Source of the DNA: Dichetophora obliterata
Lineage: Eukaryota > Arthropoda > Insecta > Diptera > Sciomyzidae
Length of the DNA stretch: 64,000 nt
Reading direction: 5' to 3'
NCBI GenBank assembly: GCA_963920525.1
Contig: OY986437.1
Location: forward strand, 60,344,330-60,408,329
A program made the translations under genes and the position numbers. This document shows positions 45,851-57,809 of this stretch, piece by piece; within the stretch, counting starts at the first letter, position 1; every line of letters begins with the position of its first letter. Below the pieces are notes generated by a model. That model made no database searches. It saw only the letters and a list, made by a program, of their open reading frames with translations, and was not told the origin of the DNA.

Positions 45851-47695
45851 CTATATATATAAAAAACAAAACGATGTGTGTCTGGCTGTGTGATGTCTAT
45901 AGACTCCAAAACTACTGAAACGATTGACCTGAAATTTTGGCAGTCGATTTGTTTCAGGTACGAGATGGTTGAGGAAAAAATTTGCCACACCCCTTTTTTA
46001 CCGCCCCCAAATCAATAAAAATGCTAAATTTCAGTCGGTTTGGGTCGTATTAGGCTTAAATGCAGTAATTTAGTTTGTACGGCTACTTTTGACAGCTGTA
46101 TTAAAAGTGTGTCCACGCCCCCTTTTACCGCCCAAAAACCAATGAAAGTGCTTTATTTAATACGGTTTTGGTCGTATAAGAATTAAATTTGGTAATTTGG
46201 TTTGTGAGTTACTGTCAGAAACTGTACGAAAAATTGGTTTCCACGCCCCATTTGTCGCCCACAAATCAGTGAAAATGCTATATTTCAAGCAGTTTTGGTC
46301 ATATAAGCCTAACATAGGATACTGAAGTTTGTATGGCTACTTTCGGCAACTGTACTAAAATAGGGCGTTATCGCTATGTAGCCACACCGTTATCGCACTA
46401 TGTAAAATTTTGGCTTAGTTTGTACGGTTACTGTCAGCAGCTGTACTAAAAATTGGTTTCCACGCCACCCTTTTACCGCCCACAAACCAATGAAAATGTT
46501 TTATTTCAATGGTTTGGGTCGTCGTAGACAAAAGTTTTGTAATTTAGTTCATATGGTTCCTCTCGGCAAGTGCACTAAAAATAGGCCTGTCCCACTTTAG
46601 TTAAACTTACTTTTCGGGGGGCCAGCGTGAAGTGAAGCAAAGTGCGCCAGGCTTAAGCTAAACTGAGCTGAAAATTTTGCAGTCGATTTGTTTCGATTAC
46701 GAGATGTTTTAATTGAAATAATTTTATAGCAAAAATGCTATATTTCGCATGGTTTTGATAGTATTAGACTAAAATTTGGTTATTTAGTTGATATGGTTAC
46801 TTTCGGCAGCTACCCGAGTAAAAATATAAGCGGGTGAACAGCGGCCGATCAGCGGTCGATCATGGGCCGCATGGCCGTACAAGGGTCAAAGATGGCCCAA
46901 AAATAATCCAAAAAGCCTAGCGGCCGAAAGTTGGGTCAAACTACGGCCATACAAGGCCTAAATTGAGTTGTATGGCCGCAGTATGGCCACTGAACGGCTG
47001 CAAAACGGCCGCTATACGCCCGTTGAATGCCACTAAATTTTTCAAAGCTGTTATTCAACAAACGTATGCGCAACAACAGAAGCAAGCCTCACTTGGCGAT
47101 GTTAATATTATCGCCACTTGTGTGGAGCAAAAAAATTTTTTTATATGAAGTTATTTATTTGAATGCAATGCCTCTTTTAATTTTCAATTAAAACAGTATA
47201 ATTTTTTTAACTGATTACAATTAATGGTAATGAAAAAAGATTAATTAAATACAAAAAATTAATTCAAAAAGTTTTTTAATTAGTTTTACATTAATTTATT
47301 TCCGCATGAAGTAACAATTGAAAATCTGCTTTTCATTGTAGAATAAGCACTGGTCGGACGATGTACGGCCGTTGTACAACCGAGATTATTTAAAAACGGC
47401 CTTTGTATGGCCGCTGTACAGCCTAGATTATTTAAAAACGGCCTTTGTACGGCCACAGATCGCCCGTTGTACGGCCGCTGTTTGACCAAAAAGTCCTGTT
47501 AACGACCCTTGTACGACCTTCGTACGGCCGAGATATTAAAAATTAGGCCTTGTACGGCCGCTGTTTGGCCTTAGCTAAAAAGTTTTTATTTTTACTCGGG
47601 TATACTGAAAATGGTGAATATATTGGGCATTTATTGACATTTTTGTATATGGCAGTAAGGCGGTCTGTGGCAGAACAACGTCTGCCGGGAAATAC
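45851..47695 (+). mobile_element. Helitron-like (HINE) family 2, long copy, interrupted
   Basis: It begins TCTATATATATAAAAAACAA and ends with GGCAGAACAACGTCTGCCGG then AAATACTAGT. Between are about four imperfect units of roughly 120 bp, with repeated CACGCCCCCTTTTACCGCCC, TTTCGGCAACTGTACTAAAA and GTTTTGGTCGTATAAG. It is related to the copy at 5339-5775. A 788-bp element (46813-47600) is inserted in it; without this the Helitron is about 1.06 kb. Confidence 0.75.
46813..47600. mobile_element. TA-flanked element with dense GGCCG arrays
   Basis: Termini CCCGAGTAAAAATA and the inverted copy TATTTTTACTCGGG (one-base offset in the A run) are flanked by TA (46811-46812, 47601-47602). The host Helitron reads continuously across the junction (CGGCAGCTA | TACTGAAAATGG). 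About 200 bp inside each end are packed with GGCCG/CGGCC words spaced 10-15 bp apart (for example GTACGGCCGCTGT and TATGGCCGCAGTATGGCCAC). The middle 250 bp is plain AT-rich DNA. No transposase. Superfamily unknown. Confidence 0.85.
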
Positions 47696-47699
47696 TAGT

Positions 47700-48501
47700 T
47701 ACATAGCTATATATAAAAAGCTCACAGTGGTTGAAGAAAAAAATAAATCAAAAACCTTTAAAATTTAAACGAATTTATTTAGCAATATTACCAATTTTTT
47801 TGTTTTGTACTAAGTAGATGATGTCAAAAATAAAATAAGTTAGACCAGATTTCCAAAGTCTAACGTTGCTTCAATGCAAGTATCTTAGTTTTTTGAAAAA
47901 TTTTCAACGATAAAATATTTACATAATAGAATAGGGAATACAAAGAATATAAAAAAAAATTCAAGAACTTCAATGCATATAATAAAAACTACATACAAAG
48001 GCTTTTTCAAACGACCACCCAGTAAAAAATATTTGTGGAATCTTTATTTACCGTGAGCTAACTGCGATTGCAACTAATTAATATGCTTAAGCATGCACAC
48101 TCTGAAAGAGGTCGTTCAAGTAGCAATATATTCAAATCTCAATGAATACGACAAACTTTCAAAATAAAGAAGCCCACTCAAGCTGTCAAATCTTAATCAA
48201 TTCAAGTGTGCCAACACACAAAATTGAACAAAAAAAAAAAATAAAAAAACTAATAACAAAACAACGAAAAAACAGCAAGGTCCTTGCAATACAAGCAGCA
48301 AATCGTAAAGATCACTTAAATTAGTCAGCATTTTGTAGATGTCATAATGTATCTACGAGAACGATGTTGAACAAACTAACAATACTGCTGCTTTTGGAAA
48401 AAAAAAATACAAAGCCTGTTATTTAGCAATCAAACATGTTTAAACAACGTGATTTTTAGCCCCCACAACTACTGCAGGAGTTTGACGCACTCAAGTTTCT
48501 G

Positions 48502-48538
<37 letters not shown>

Positions 48539-50030
48539 GTACCAAAGAGATGATTATGGAACCACAATGATCTTTTAAGATCAGACGAAACATTCGTTTG
48601 CAGTCTGGCTGATCTACAGCACAAACGTGAATACATCTTTAGAATATTGTGATACATCTGCGGCATAAGCTCAAGATAATCAACTTTGAATTCTACAAAA
48701 CCATATGAATTTTTTTGTCAGAATTCACTTAAAATTTCAACAAGAAATACACAAAATTAGCATTTATGCATGCGCACACATGTTTCAACGGCATGTTTAA
48801 GGCCGGAAAATGTGTCATAAAAATATGCCGACTGTGAATTGCGTTGTTATTTGAATATAATGTAGTATTTTGCAGCTCGTAGTAAAAAAATGTTGATGTT
48901 GCCCTTAAGTTAAGAAGAGTTTATATTTACATCCTGACTATGCTGGGCATTACTTTGCGTTTAATAGTTTTTTGTAGAAAGTGTTTGCACATATTTCGAG
49001 AAATATTAAAGAAAATCAAAAATTATGCAAAAAAGTGAAGATTGTTTCGCTTCATAAAGTGTAAAAAATGTGCGCTTTTAAGTAATTAAACGGAAATTAA
49101 AAAAAAACTTGACTTGCATTAATTCCAAAAGATGTAGTTGGAAAAAAATGTTGTTAATTTTACGAGCTACGTATTTCTTGTGAAACTAGAAAAAAAAATT
49201 TACAATAACTTAGGTTTCAACTCTTTAGTGCTGTTGAGTGAGAGTATATAAACTCTCCCAGATATCAGATAAATATACCTTTAGCAACATACGAGTGTTA
49301 AAGCCAGATTTAAGAAAGTTTATTCATATCATAGGATTTTGCTTAATTTGTTTCACATCCTATCCCTAATTTTACCTCTCACTCCAACTCTTGCTCCTAC
49401 TCTGACTTAACCCTATCTCTAACTTTAAGTATAGTATACTCCAACTCAATAGTTATTTTATCACTATCTTAATTCAACTTTGTTTTTGTTTGAATCTCAG
49501 TAACAACCCATTTGGGGAAAAAAATCACATAAAATTTATGACTTCCATTAACGCAGCCTATCAACTTTATCCACTTAATTGCAGTTTTTGCACCTTGCCA
49601 CCTATTTATGACATGAAACACAGCTTTAATTCTTGTAACCGCCAGACAAATGTGTCTTAACGCATTTAAGCAAAATGTCAAGTTATTAAATTTTCTTCAT
49701 AAAGAAGCAAAATTTACAGCTACTAGCAAGGCGATGTTTATATGCTAATGCTTAATAAGTAATTTACGCACCTTAAATAAACGCAATATTGGCAACATGC
49801 ATGACTCATAACTAACAAGTGAGAAAAAGAAACACCAAATCTGCAACATTGCGTGGGTTCCCTTAAAAGGTGGCTGCCACAAAGGCGAACAAGTTTCGAA
49901 CAGCAAGCAGCATTTGAAATGCAGAAGATGCTGCAGTCTTTATTTGCCACATAATATCTTGGTTTCAGTTGCATCATATTTGTGTTTATATTATTCGAAT
50001 CAAGCCAAAGTAAAAACATTTTCAGACATC
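47700..50030. other. Intron-like DNA
   Basis: No gene. An (AAT)n microsatellite is listed separately. A C/T-rich imperfect ACTCTAACTC tract lies at about 49360-49445. Open frames of 60-93 codons lack domains. Confidence 0.45.
48499..48536 (+). repeat. (AAT)n microsatellite
   Basis: About 11 uninterrupted AAT units. Confidence 0.95.
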
Positions 50031-50032
50031 CA

Positions 50033-50595
50033 CACGGTTAGAAATCTTGGAATAAATTTTAATATTTTTTGGCTTACATATATGACCACACCAAAATTAT
50101 ATTAAAATTAAATACTGGCCAAATATTAAAAATGATTTTTAATAAAAATATGTATTGAAATTTAATGCTCAGTTCGCATTTATTTTTATTTAATACTGAT
50201 TTTGTATAAAAAAATTAATTATAATATTAACCATAGCATGAAATTAATTCCAAAGGGTATTCAATTTCGTTGTAATATTTGAATTGTATTAACATTTATT
50301 ACAAAATTTTTTTAATTTATTTTGTCTAACATTTTGTATGAAAATTTAATACAAAATTTTATTAAAATATAAAACAGCATGTCTTAAAAATTAAATACAA
50401 TATTTACTATAGTATCGAATTAATTACAAGGGTACAAAATATCGTTGTAATATTTGAACTGCATTAAAATGTAAGACAAAATAAATTTAAAAATTTTGTA
50501 ATCGATTGAGAAGTATTGAATTTAATACTTTTTGTGTTAAAAATCTCTGTAATACTTTGCTTGTATTAAAATTTACTCCAAAATTTCTAACCGTG
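50033..50595. mobile_element. CACGGTTAGAAAT-family element (short copy)
   Basis: The left end CACGGTTAGAAATCTTGGAA and the right end (complement CACGGTTAGAAATTTTGGAG) match 17 of 20. Inner blocks AAATTTTAAT and ATTGAATT-type words are also inverted. Same family as 30529-32691. No target duplication seen. Confidence 0.75.
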
Positions 50596-50885
50596 CACGT
50601 AACACAGACGGTTCGAGTTTTTAAGTACCCTGCCAGCGCGTTTATTTTGCGACGCTTTTTTTACACTATATAACGATTGTTATGCGAGTTATACTAACAA
50701 AAAGCATAGCTTTGAACGATGAAATGACGATTGTTTAATAAAAAATATTTTTGAACTCAGAATTTCAAATGAAACACGTGCAAGCATACAAAAAAAAAAT
50801 ATTAATTTTATCGTTATCCAAAGTCTGAAAAGAATTTGTTTGCTTTGCAGCTTTCAATGATTGTTTCGATATTTTGCGTCATGGA
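50596..50885. other. Non-coding spacer
   Basis: AT-rich, nothing recognised. Confidence 0.4.
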
Positions 50886-50889
50886 CTTA

Positions 50890-51496
50890 GGGCCAATTTT
50901 TCAGTGCGAGTTTAAACTCCAAACAGATAAAATCGAGCTTAACTCACTAAAATTGGACGTTTAAACATGATTTACCTAGATATTTCACCATTCAAAATAA
51001 ATAAATAAAAAAAAAAAAAAAAACTGGCCATTTCAGCCCTTGGAAGAACTTTAACCTAGCTTCTATTGATCAATTGTGTTGTGCGCGTTATTAAATGCTT
51101 GATCACAAATGACCGAGAACTGGACCTACGTATTTTATGCCGAATTCGAACGGCTTATGTTCTCGAGAAGCTTTACATGGCAATTTTTACTTTCTGAGGT
51201 TTGCCATTGTCTGCAGAGAGGTGACGACTGAACAGAAAAATTAATTCAATTGAAAAACTTTCTGTCTGAGCTAGAATTGAACCCGGGCTACAGCGGTTCT
51301 TTAGCTTAGGGGCCACGCACTCTACCCACTAGGCTACGATCGTCACACTCATCATTCGTTCGTTGAAGTTAAATTGACTTAAATTATCATATATTGTCTT
51401 TCTTTTTGGCCTAGACCGAGTTTAAACGTCCAGTTTTGGAAAGTAAAGCTCGGTTTGATTTGACTAAAGTTTAAGCTCGCACTGAAAAATTGGCCC
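50890..51496. mobile_element. Harbinger-like MITE (about 607 bp)
   Basis: Termini GGGCCAATTTTTCAGTGCGA and the inverted copy extend into imperfect arms of about 95 bp (GTTTAAACTC, GGACGTTTAAAC). TTA on the left and TTT on the right are near the 3-bp target of PIF/Harbinger, and the GGGCC start fits that superfamily. No transposase. A tRNA-like module is nested inside. Confidence 0.7.
51268..51345 (-). ncRNA. tRNA-like SINE head in the Harbinger-like MITE
   Basis: On the minus strand, GTAGCCTAGTGGGTAGAGTG fits an A box/D-arm and CCGGGTTCAATTC a B box/T-arm. Between them is a stretch long enough for a variable arm, as in Ser/Leu tRNAs. It is followed by an inverted CAGAAAAA...TTTCTG pair. The acceptor stem is not convincing, so I call it SINE-like. 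Confidence 0.5.
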
Positions 51497-51577
51497 TTTA
51501 AATAGTGAAGTTATCGTGATTAAATATTTTTTGGTAAAAATTATTATTTGGCAATATTTATTTATTTACTTTATGTA

Positions 51578-52419
51578 CAGTCCCTGACCAAATTATTAGA
51601 CGTACTACAGAGTTTTCTTAAGATAATTAAAAATTTGATATAAATCATATTTTTAAAAAAACTAAACTTAGTTTTTAATATTATTGTATATGTACCTATT
51701 TGTGATATATTTCATTCAATATTTACAATCATTTTTCACTGCAAGGTCAGAAGGATGTCTTAAGGTATGACCTGCGGTTCAAGCTCAAAAAAATAACGTT
51801 TCCTAAAATTGCTGTAGCTCAGTCGTTTTTAAATTTATCAACTTTATCAACCCCCTCCCAGAGCGATGAAAATGGGTACGCGAAAATGAGAAGGCAAACG
51901 GGGTGTCGTTTTTCTTCATAAACTGATGTCGTGTCGAATTTTTGCGGCCAGCATTTTGTTGTTAATTATGTCAGGTAAGTTCTGAGCTAGGATATTTCCA
52001 AAATATAAAAAATTGACAAAATGGCGCGATTTTTTTAAAAAAAGTTCAAAAATTATATTTTTTGGGGGGTTTTTGCTCCATCCCTCCCCGGTAGTAGACT
52101 TATCCCAATTATCCTAGTTCAGGACCTGCCTGATATGATTAACTACAAAGCGCTACCTGCCGCATTTTCATCCCACTTCTGGTTCTCGAGAAAAATGACA
52201 CCCCGTTTGCCAATATAATAACAATACATATATTAAAATTAAAAAAATTTTGTATTTCTTAACTAAATATGTTAATAAAAAAAAAAAAATTTCAATAAAT
52301 AATATATACATTACAGGCTAAATTTATTGGCAATATATATTCGAAGACCAAATTGTAGTAGCTGATAATTAAGATTTGTACACAAAATATTGTGCGTCTA
52401 ATAATATGACCAGGGACTG
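51578..52419. mobile_element. TA-flanked Tc1/mariner-type element (842 bp)
   Basis: CAGTCCCTGACCAAATTATT at the left and the inverted CAGTCCCTGGTCATATTATT at the right are flanked by TA (51576-51577, 52420-52421). No transposase. Another MITE sits in the middle. Confidence 0.88.
51893..52211. mobile_element. 319-bp MITE nested in the Tc1-type element
   Basis: Termini GGCAAACGGGGTGTCGTTTT and the inverted GGCAAACGGGGTGTCATTTT match 19 of 20. Several C-rich blocks (CCATCCCTCCCCGG) lie inside. The target duplication is unclear and the family unknown. Confidence 0.75.
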
Positions 52420-52439
52420 TATATCGATTCTGTCAAATG

Positions 52440-52726
52440 AAAAAAAATGTCAACGAAAGCCTTAAGAAGCAAGCGGGAAGCTTCTAAAATAATAAAATCA
52501 GTTTTTTGTGAAAGTTCTTAGTGAAAGTTTAGTGACGTCGCGTCAGATGCAGACAATTTCGACAGTCGTTATTTTTCCGATTCTGAGTTTGATTTAAATG
52601 TTGAAAAAATGGGTGAAATTATAAACGAATCAGCTCTTTTTATCAAAACTATTTGCGAATGGTCAAGTGCATTTTCAATTAGTGGTTGTGCAAACTAGCC
52701 ATTTTAAAAAACACAATATTTGTATC
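52440..52726 (+). other. Possible coding relic of unknown type, left piece
   Basis: The frame MSTKALRSKREASKII (52449 onward) and DVASDADNFDSRYFSDSEF (about 52530-52590) looks protein-like and acidic, then is interrupted. With 53505-53975 it may be an exon or transposase split by the element at 52727-53501. I do not recognise it. Confidence 0.25.
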
Positions 52727-53501
52727 GGCTCCGCGAAATAACTCCTAACGAAATAGCTCCTAACAACAGAAATGAAATAACTCCTAAAATTTCCCATACA
52801 AAGTAAGGAGTTATTTCACATGAAAGAACTACTAAGTGTTAGGTGTTCTTTCACCAATGTTAGGAATTATTTAATCTTTGACTGTTAGGTGTCTGTTTAT
52901 TATGTAATAACTCTTAAAAAGTTGCTGATGAAATAAGTCCTAATTAAGAGTTATTTCATTTAGAATTATTTGGAATTATTTAACTACTAAAGTTCTATGA
53001 AATATGAAACCGTATAAAGCCCAAATGGTTTTTTATTTATGATTTAACGATTTGCCCTAATAAGAAAAGTGGTTGAAAATTCCTTACAGGGGAAAACTAT
53101 TTTGTCGGCCAAATATTATTTTATGTGGTGGAGCAATATTTCATTTTAAAAAAGATCACGAATTTGGGCCCTTATTGAATTTTTTGTTTTGTGTGCATTT
53201 TTCCAGAGGTCTAGAGCCTTCCCTGCTCGCTTTATGGTCGCGGCCAGAAGAACCACAATTGTTTTTTTAAATATTCTGAAAATAAGGACTTAATTCATCA
53301 CTTCCGTTTAGGTTTTCTTTTATAATGAACATTCTCCTAAATTTTAGGTTTTATTTAATCTTTTATTTAGGTCCTATTTCACCAGGAGTTAGGAGTTATT
53401 TCATCTTTCAACTTTAGGACTTATTTCATTTACTAATAGGAGTTCTTTCATTAGAAGTAATTTCGTTTGGACTTGTTTCGTTGGGAGTTATTTCGCGAAG
53501 C
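52727..53501. mobile_element. Element with GAAATAACTCCTAAC arrays at both ends
   Basis: Termini GGCTCCGCGAAATAACTCC and the inverted GGCTTCGCGAAATAACTCC match 18 of 19. About 230 bp inside each end consist of degenerate repeats of GAAATAACTCCTAA/TTAGGAGTTATTTC, arranged as inverted arrays. The middle about 300 bp is ordinary. No transposase and no clear target duplication. Confidence 0.8.
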
Positions 53502-53504
53502 CAT

Positions 53505-53980
53505 TTCTATCTCGAAAGATATCAGGACGTTAAAAAGAACACCAAAAGAAGAAAATTCTGCAAAAATGGACAATGGTGATTATATCCATAACGGAGTGAA
53601 AGACGCCTTAACAGACTTCTTGCTTTCAATTGTCTCTAAATACACTGGCAGATTTCCATAACTTGGATTTAAAATTAGAAACAAGGGTATTGCAGGTCAA
53701 TTGGTGAGTATTCCTTTACATTAAACAAAGAGTTATTTAGAAAATAATGTAAATACATCTTCTAGAAAACTTTATGTCGCAAGATTGGTGGCGAATGCTT
53801 CGTTTATCAGAGCATCAGTGCGCAAAGTTATTACTTCCCAAGTGGCAACACAGATATCGTGATGAGGCACAAATGAGAAACCCAGCACTCAAAAATTCAA
53901 AGCTGCCGCGATCATTAGAAAAATGCGCCATTCATAATTTGCGTGTGCTGATGATGCTTCCGTTGATAGGCTTAGAATGA
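53505..53980 (+). other. Possible coding relic of unknown type, right piece
   Basis: Open text ISKDIRTLKRTPKEENSAKM (53515 onward), then VKDALTDFLLSIVSKYTGRF, a stop, and MSQDWWRMLRLSEHQCAKLL (53774 onward). Composition is protein-like but no domain is recognised. It could be part of a transposase or a pseudogene. Confidence 0.25.
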
Positions 53981-56049
53981 GAACTAAAAAAAAAAAAATT
54001 AATAACTTAATATTACTGCCTTATATTTTACTTAATTTTTTTTGTTACATATTCTTAATCTTATTTATACTTATTTATTCTTTTTTTACAAAATACATGA
54101 AAAAATTTCCATTAATTTAATATTTTATACAAACTAATAATTATTTAATATAAACTTTCAAATCAAATCCATACATAAATAAACTGTTTTTATGAAATGT
54201 GAATTAACAATCGCCTAGGCGATCATTTCAGGATCTGTACCGGAGCTTCAAAAACAGAAATTTTTACAATAGTGAAGTGGACTCTTTCACGATCAGTTTT
54301 GTAGATTGAAAAACAAACCTTTGAACAATCGTGTAGGTGACTCTCTTACGATTCTTTTTGACGACGTGTTAAAGCGCAATTTTAATGCAAGGCAAAGGAC
54401 TTTTTCTGAAGAAATCATAACAGCCAACAGTTACTTCCGATACCCTGAATTTATATGATTCGAATACGAGCTCGTTTACGATTAATTCAATCGTTTTGCT
54501 GATCGCAAGCAGCTCTTTCGCAACTAAAAATGTTGGCTAGGTAGCTTTAATTCCCAAAAATATGTATGTATGTTAGAACTTTAAATTGCCTACTTTTTAT
54601 GTCAGCTGTTCTTGATGTCTCCAATGTGCAATGTTTTCGTTGCCCATTATGTTGTTGCTTGCAGCGAGGGCTGCGCTTAACATGCACCAGCAGCAACTCG
54701 ATATTGTTATCTTCTGCAAAAAGTGCTCCGTGGCCTTTTGTTTCATGAATACATTAATGAAGCTGTACATTTGTTTTTTATTTTTGGGACACATCAATCT
54801 CAATTTAATTTTTTGTTTTTGTTTTAGTTATGTTTTTACTAGTGTTGCCATCCTATAAATTGATTGCCTTGCGGCTATTGCTTTCTTTGCTGCTGCTGCT
54901 GTAGTTATTTTTTCTCCGATTTTGTTTCATTCTTTATTCCATAACAATTACCTGTTAAAATACGAGCGACATTTTTGTTCATGTGCTGCACAAATTGCAA
55001 CATTCATCAAGTGATCATTAGTGTTGCATGCTCAAAACAAAAGGAAACAACATGATCAAAGTGGCAACATTGTTGTTGCCGGACCTTTTTGTTATAAAAA
55101 GGCCTGTTGTGATTGCTTGTGTTGGTCACATTTTTAGGTCAGCCAGGTTTGAAAACAAAAATCCTGTAATTTATTGGCATTTTTTTTAAGGTATTAAAGA
55201 AGAGTTCATAAATTTGCATTTTCGTCAGTTATTTTAAGTAGTTCGTACAGTCACATTACAGAGTCATCAAGAGTCACATGTTTACATAATCGCATGTCAT
55301 GACTTATTTGGTTCCAATTTAAAGCGTCAATGATATTTGACAGAAATTTATTTATTCAAATAAATGAAATACGAGTATACATATAAAGTTATTGAATTTT
55401 TTCCATAAATACATACTATTAAGTGTTGGAGTTTTCGAGTTTACATAACGTTGTTCGCAAGTTATTAGGGGTATTCACATTGACTTGGGTAATTGGGTAG
55501 ATTGGCAAATGCCGTATATTCTGTTTTTGTAAGGTACCATTGCACCCAAGTACCCATCTACTAATCTACTTTAGCTGACCCTCTGACTTCTTTGGGTAGA
55601 TTGATTTCTTGCCAAATTGAGTACCTACTTTTTCCATGTGCTACCACCTTTTGCAAAAATAGGCAATAATTGACCTAAGGGCAACAAATTTACAACATTT
55701 AACTTGTATTAGGGGGGGTTTAAGGCAAAAGCGATTAAATTTAAGGCATATTTTAGAAGAAGTTTTCTAAAAAAGTATATTAAATAGACCAAAAATTTAG
55801 TTTACTTGTTAACATCATCAGTTTAAATAAAAAAATTGCATATAGCTTTTATATATAAAGATAGAGCTGAAGTTGGTGTACTAAAAAAAAGGTGAAAATC
55901 GAACCACATCATAGCTCGGCTCGAGGGCGTCTGAAAAAAAATGCGTTCATATACTTTATTTACCAAAATGAAATGGAAATATGGAAACTTAAGAAAATTA
56001 TGAAAAGTGAAAGAGAAAATCAAAAAATTTACGTAATTTTTGACCATAT
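53981..56049. other. Intron-like DNA
   Basis: No gene. A CTCTTTCACGATC/CTCTCTTACGATT-type repeated motif occurs at about 54280-54360. A GGGTATTCACATTGACTTGG motif at about 55468 looks like an element end but has no convincing partner. Confidence 0.4.
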
Positions 56050-56060
56050 TGTTGCGTGTA

Positions 56061-56469
56061 GGTTAGGTTAGGTTAGGTACAGGTGGCTGAGTCGGTAGAC
56101 GACTCTTACACTTAGGCCAGTGCAGGCCTATTGTGAAACCACATAATCTCTTTTTAAAACCTAATAGAGATTTCCCTCCTCAAACCAGCTCGAGAGAAGA
56201 ATAAATTTAAGGATATGCTTGATTTCCAGGCATGAGACTTCGGCAAGTCCATTTAAAAAGGGAAGGCCCAGAGTTGCCATTCTCCTTTTAGCTAAAGCCG
56301 GACATTCGCAGAGGAGGTGCTGAACATTTTCTACCTCCTCCTCACATCTGCAGCTTCTGCAGAAATCGTTTGATGCCAGTCCCAACCGAAGAGCGTGCGC
56401 TCCGATCAGGCAGGGACCCGTTAGGATTCCTACTATTTTTGACAGGTTTACCCTGCTTAACTCAAGCAG
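56061..56469 (-). mobile_element. RNase H-type non-LTR retrotransposon, 409-bp 3' fragment
   Basis: It is flanked by the perfect 11-bp duplication TGTTGCGTGTA (56050-56060 and 56470-56480). On the minus strand it encodes the C-terminal zinc knuckle of the family (DFCRSCRCEEEVENVQHLLC, stop at 56161). It ends at its 3' side in CCTAACCTAACCTAACC. It aligns with 36555-36830. The target duplication and severe 5' truncation are the expected products of target-primed reverse transcription. Confidence 0.93.
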
Positions 56470-56480
56470 TGTTGCGTGTA

Positions 56481-57174
56481 AAAACCAGATAAATTTTTCT
56501 AAGATGCTAAATTTTGTAAATGGGATATAGAATTGTAGTGATAATAATTAAAAAAAAAAATTAAAATCGGTCGATTAGTTTGTTTGCAGGAGTGTGGCCC
56601 GTTTTGAAAAAGTATGTTTCGAGAAACACGTGTAAAATTACTCTGGCGCACTGGGTTTGAAGCGCTGTAGAATCTGTATTATTAGCAATATTGATTTGAA
56701 ATTATATTCTTAAATAGTTGTACAGCAATTATCAATTTAAAAAAAAAAATAAAATTTTCAAAAAGTTGTTTGCCGAAAATCTCCCTTAAACAAATTATTA
56801 TAGTTGTATCAAGCGATAAAAAGTTATATAAACAGTGTAAGGACCAAAACTTTTACAAAGTTTTACCCCTACATGCTTTGTTAGAAAACGTAATAATTGT
56901 TTTACTTTCAGAATACCTGCTGGGTCGTAGAGCGACCGAAAGACGAGCAAATGAGAAAAGAACCCCTCAGTAGGACTCGAGGGGTGCGAGAGCAGGTCTA
57001 TAGGCAGAGTATGGTAGGGACGACAGCCGGCCATCGATGAATCTGATAGGGTAGTTTAAGTTAGGTTAAGAATACATGAAGTATTAGTTCAGTAAGTTAA
57101 GTATTAAAATAATTAATAATAAAATGAACCATTATAACGTTGATACTCGCTCCTTACTGTAGTTATTATTTAAT
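56481..57174. other. Non-coding DNA
   Basis: The stretch 56930-57050 is more GC-rich (GCGACCGAAAGACGAGC, GGACTCGAGGGGTGCGAGAG) and may belong to the block that follows. No gene supported. Confidence 0.4.
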
Positions 57175-57332
57175 TGTTAGGGTTCATAAAAGGTCATGAA
57201 ATCCTTATTCGTCACATGGAATGTTTTCATGCAGATAACAAGTAGCCAAAGGCACTACTAACTCGTGCAGAGGGCACCAGTTGATTAGTGTATGCTATTT
57301 TCCCTACTGGGGTGTTATCACTAGCCAGAAAC

Positions 57333-57360
57333 TGATGCAATAATTTCAATTATTGCATCA
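57333..57360. repeat. 28-bp hairpin
   Basis: TGATGCAATAATT and its exact complement separated by two bases. Confidence 0.85.
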
Positions 57361-57809
57361 CCCAATTTATACGACGTAATTAAATATAACATTAGTTGTT
57401 GTTGCTAATGTGTTTCTTTTTATTTTGCATGTCAACGGGAGAATCGTACGATGTCTAGAGCCAAACATGCAGCTGCAAAAAGCTAAAACAAGTAAAAGGG
57501 AGAAGGTGGCATGGGTCACGCATGCCAAAGGGAGAACACATGACCACAGGCACCATGAAGTATCGGTCATACAGTAGAGGACAAGAAGACGAGGAGGCAT
57601 TCAGTCTAGTGCCGTCAAACGAGCATCACGTCTCGAGTTCGCGAAAGAATAATCAAAGTGCCGTCGACCAAGAAGGTCTTATTTTTAAGAGAACTGTCGC
57701 TGAAGTAGCGGCCAACGTAATCTTAAAATCGGAACAGAAGACAATAGTCAGGAGTGCAGTTGCTATCGGCAGAGGAGCCGACAAGGAGTACTAACTCAGC
57801 AGAGACACC

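Noticed and set aside
55460..55640. Harbinger-like element at GGGTATTCACATTGACTTGG
   Set aside because: The candidate right-hand partner is not collinear as an inverted repeat.
56059..56079. TTAGG repeats as a telomere
   Set aside because: Only three to four units, and they form the 3' tail of a retrotransposon fragment with a target duplication.
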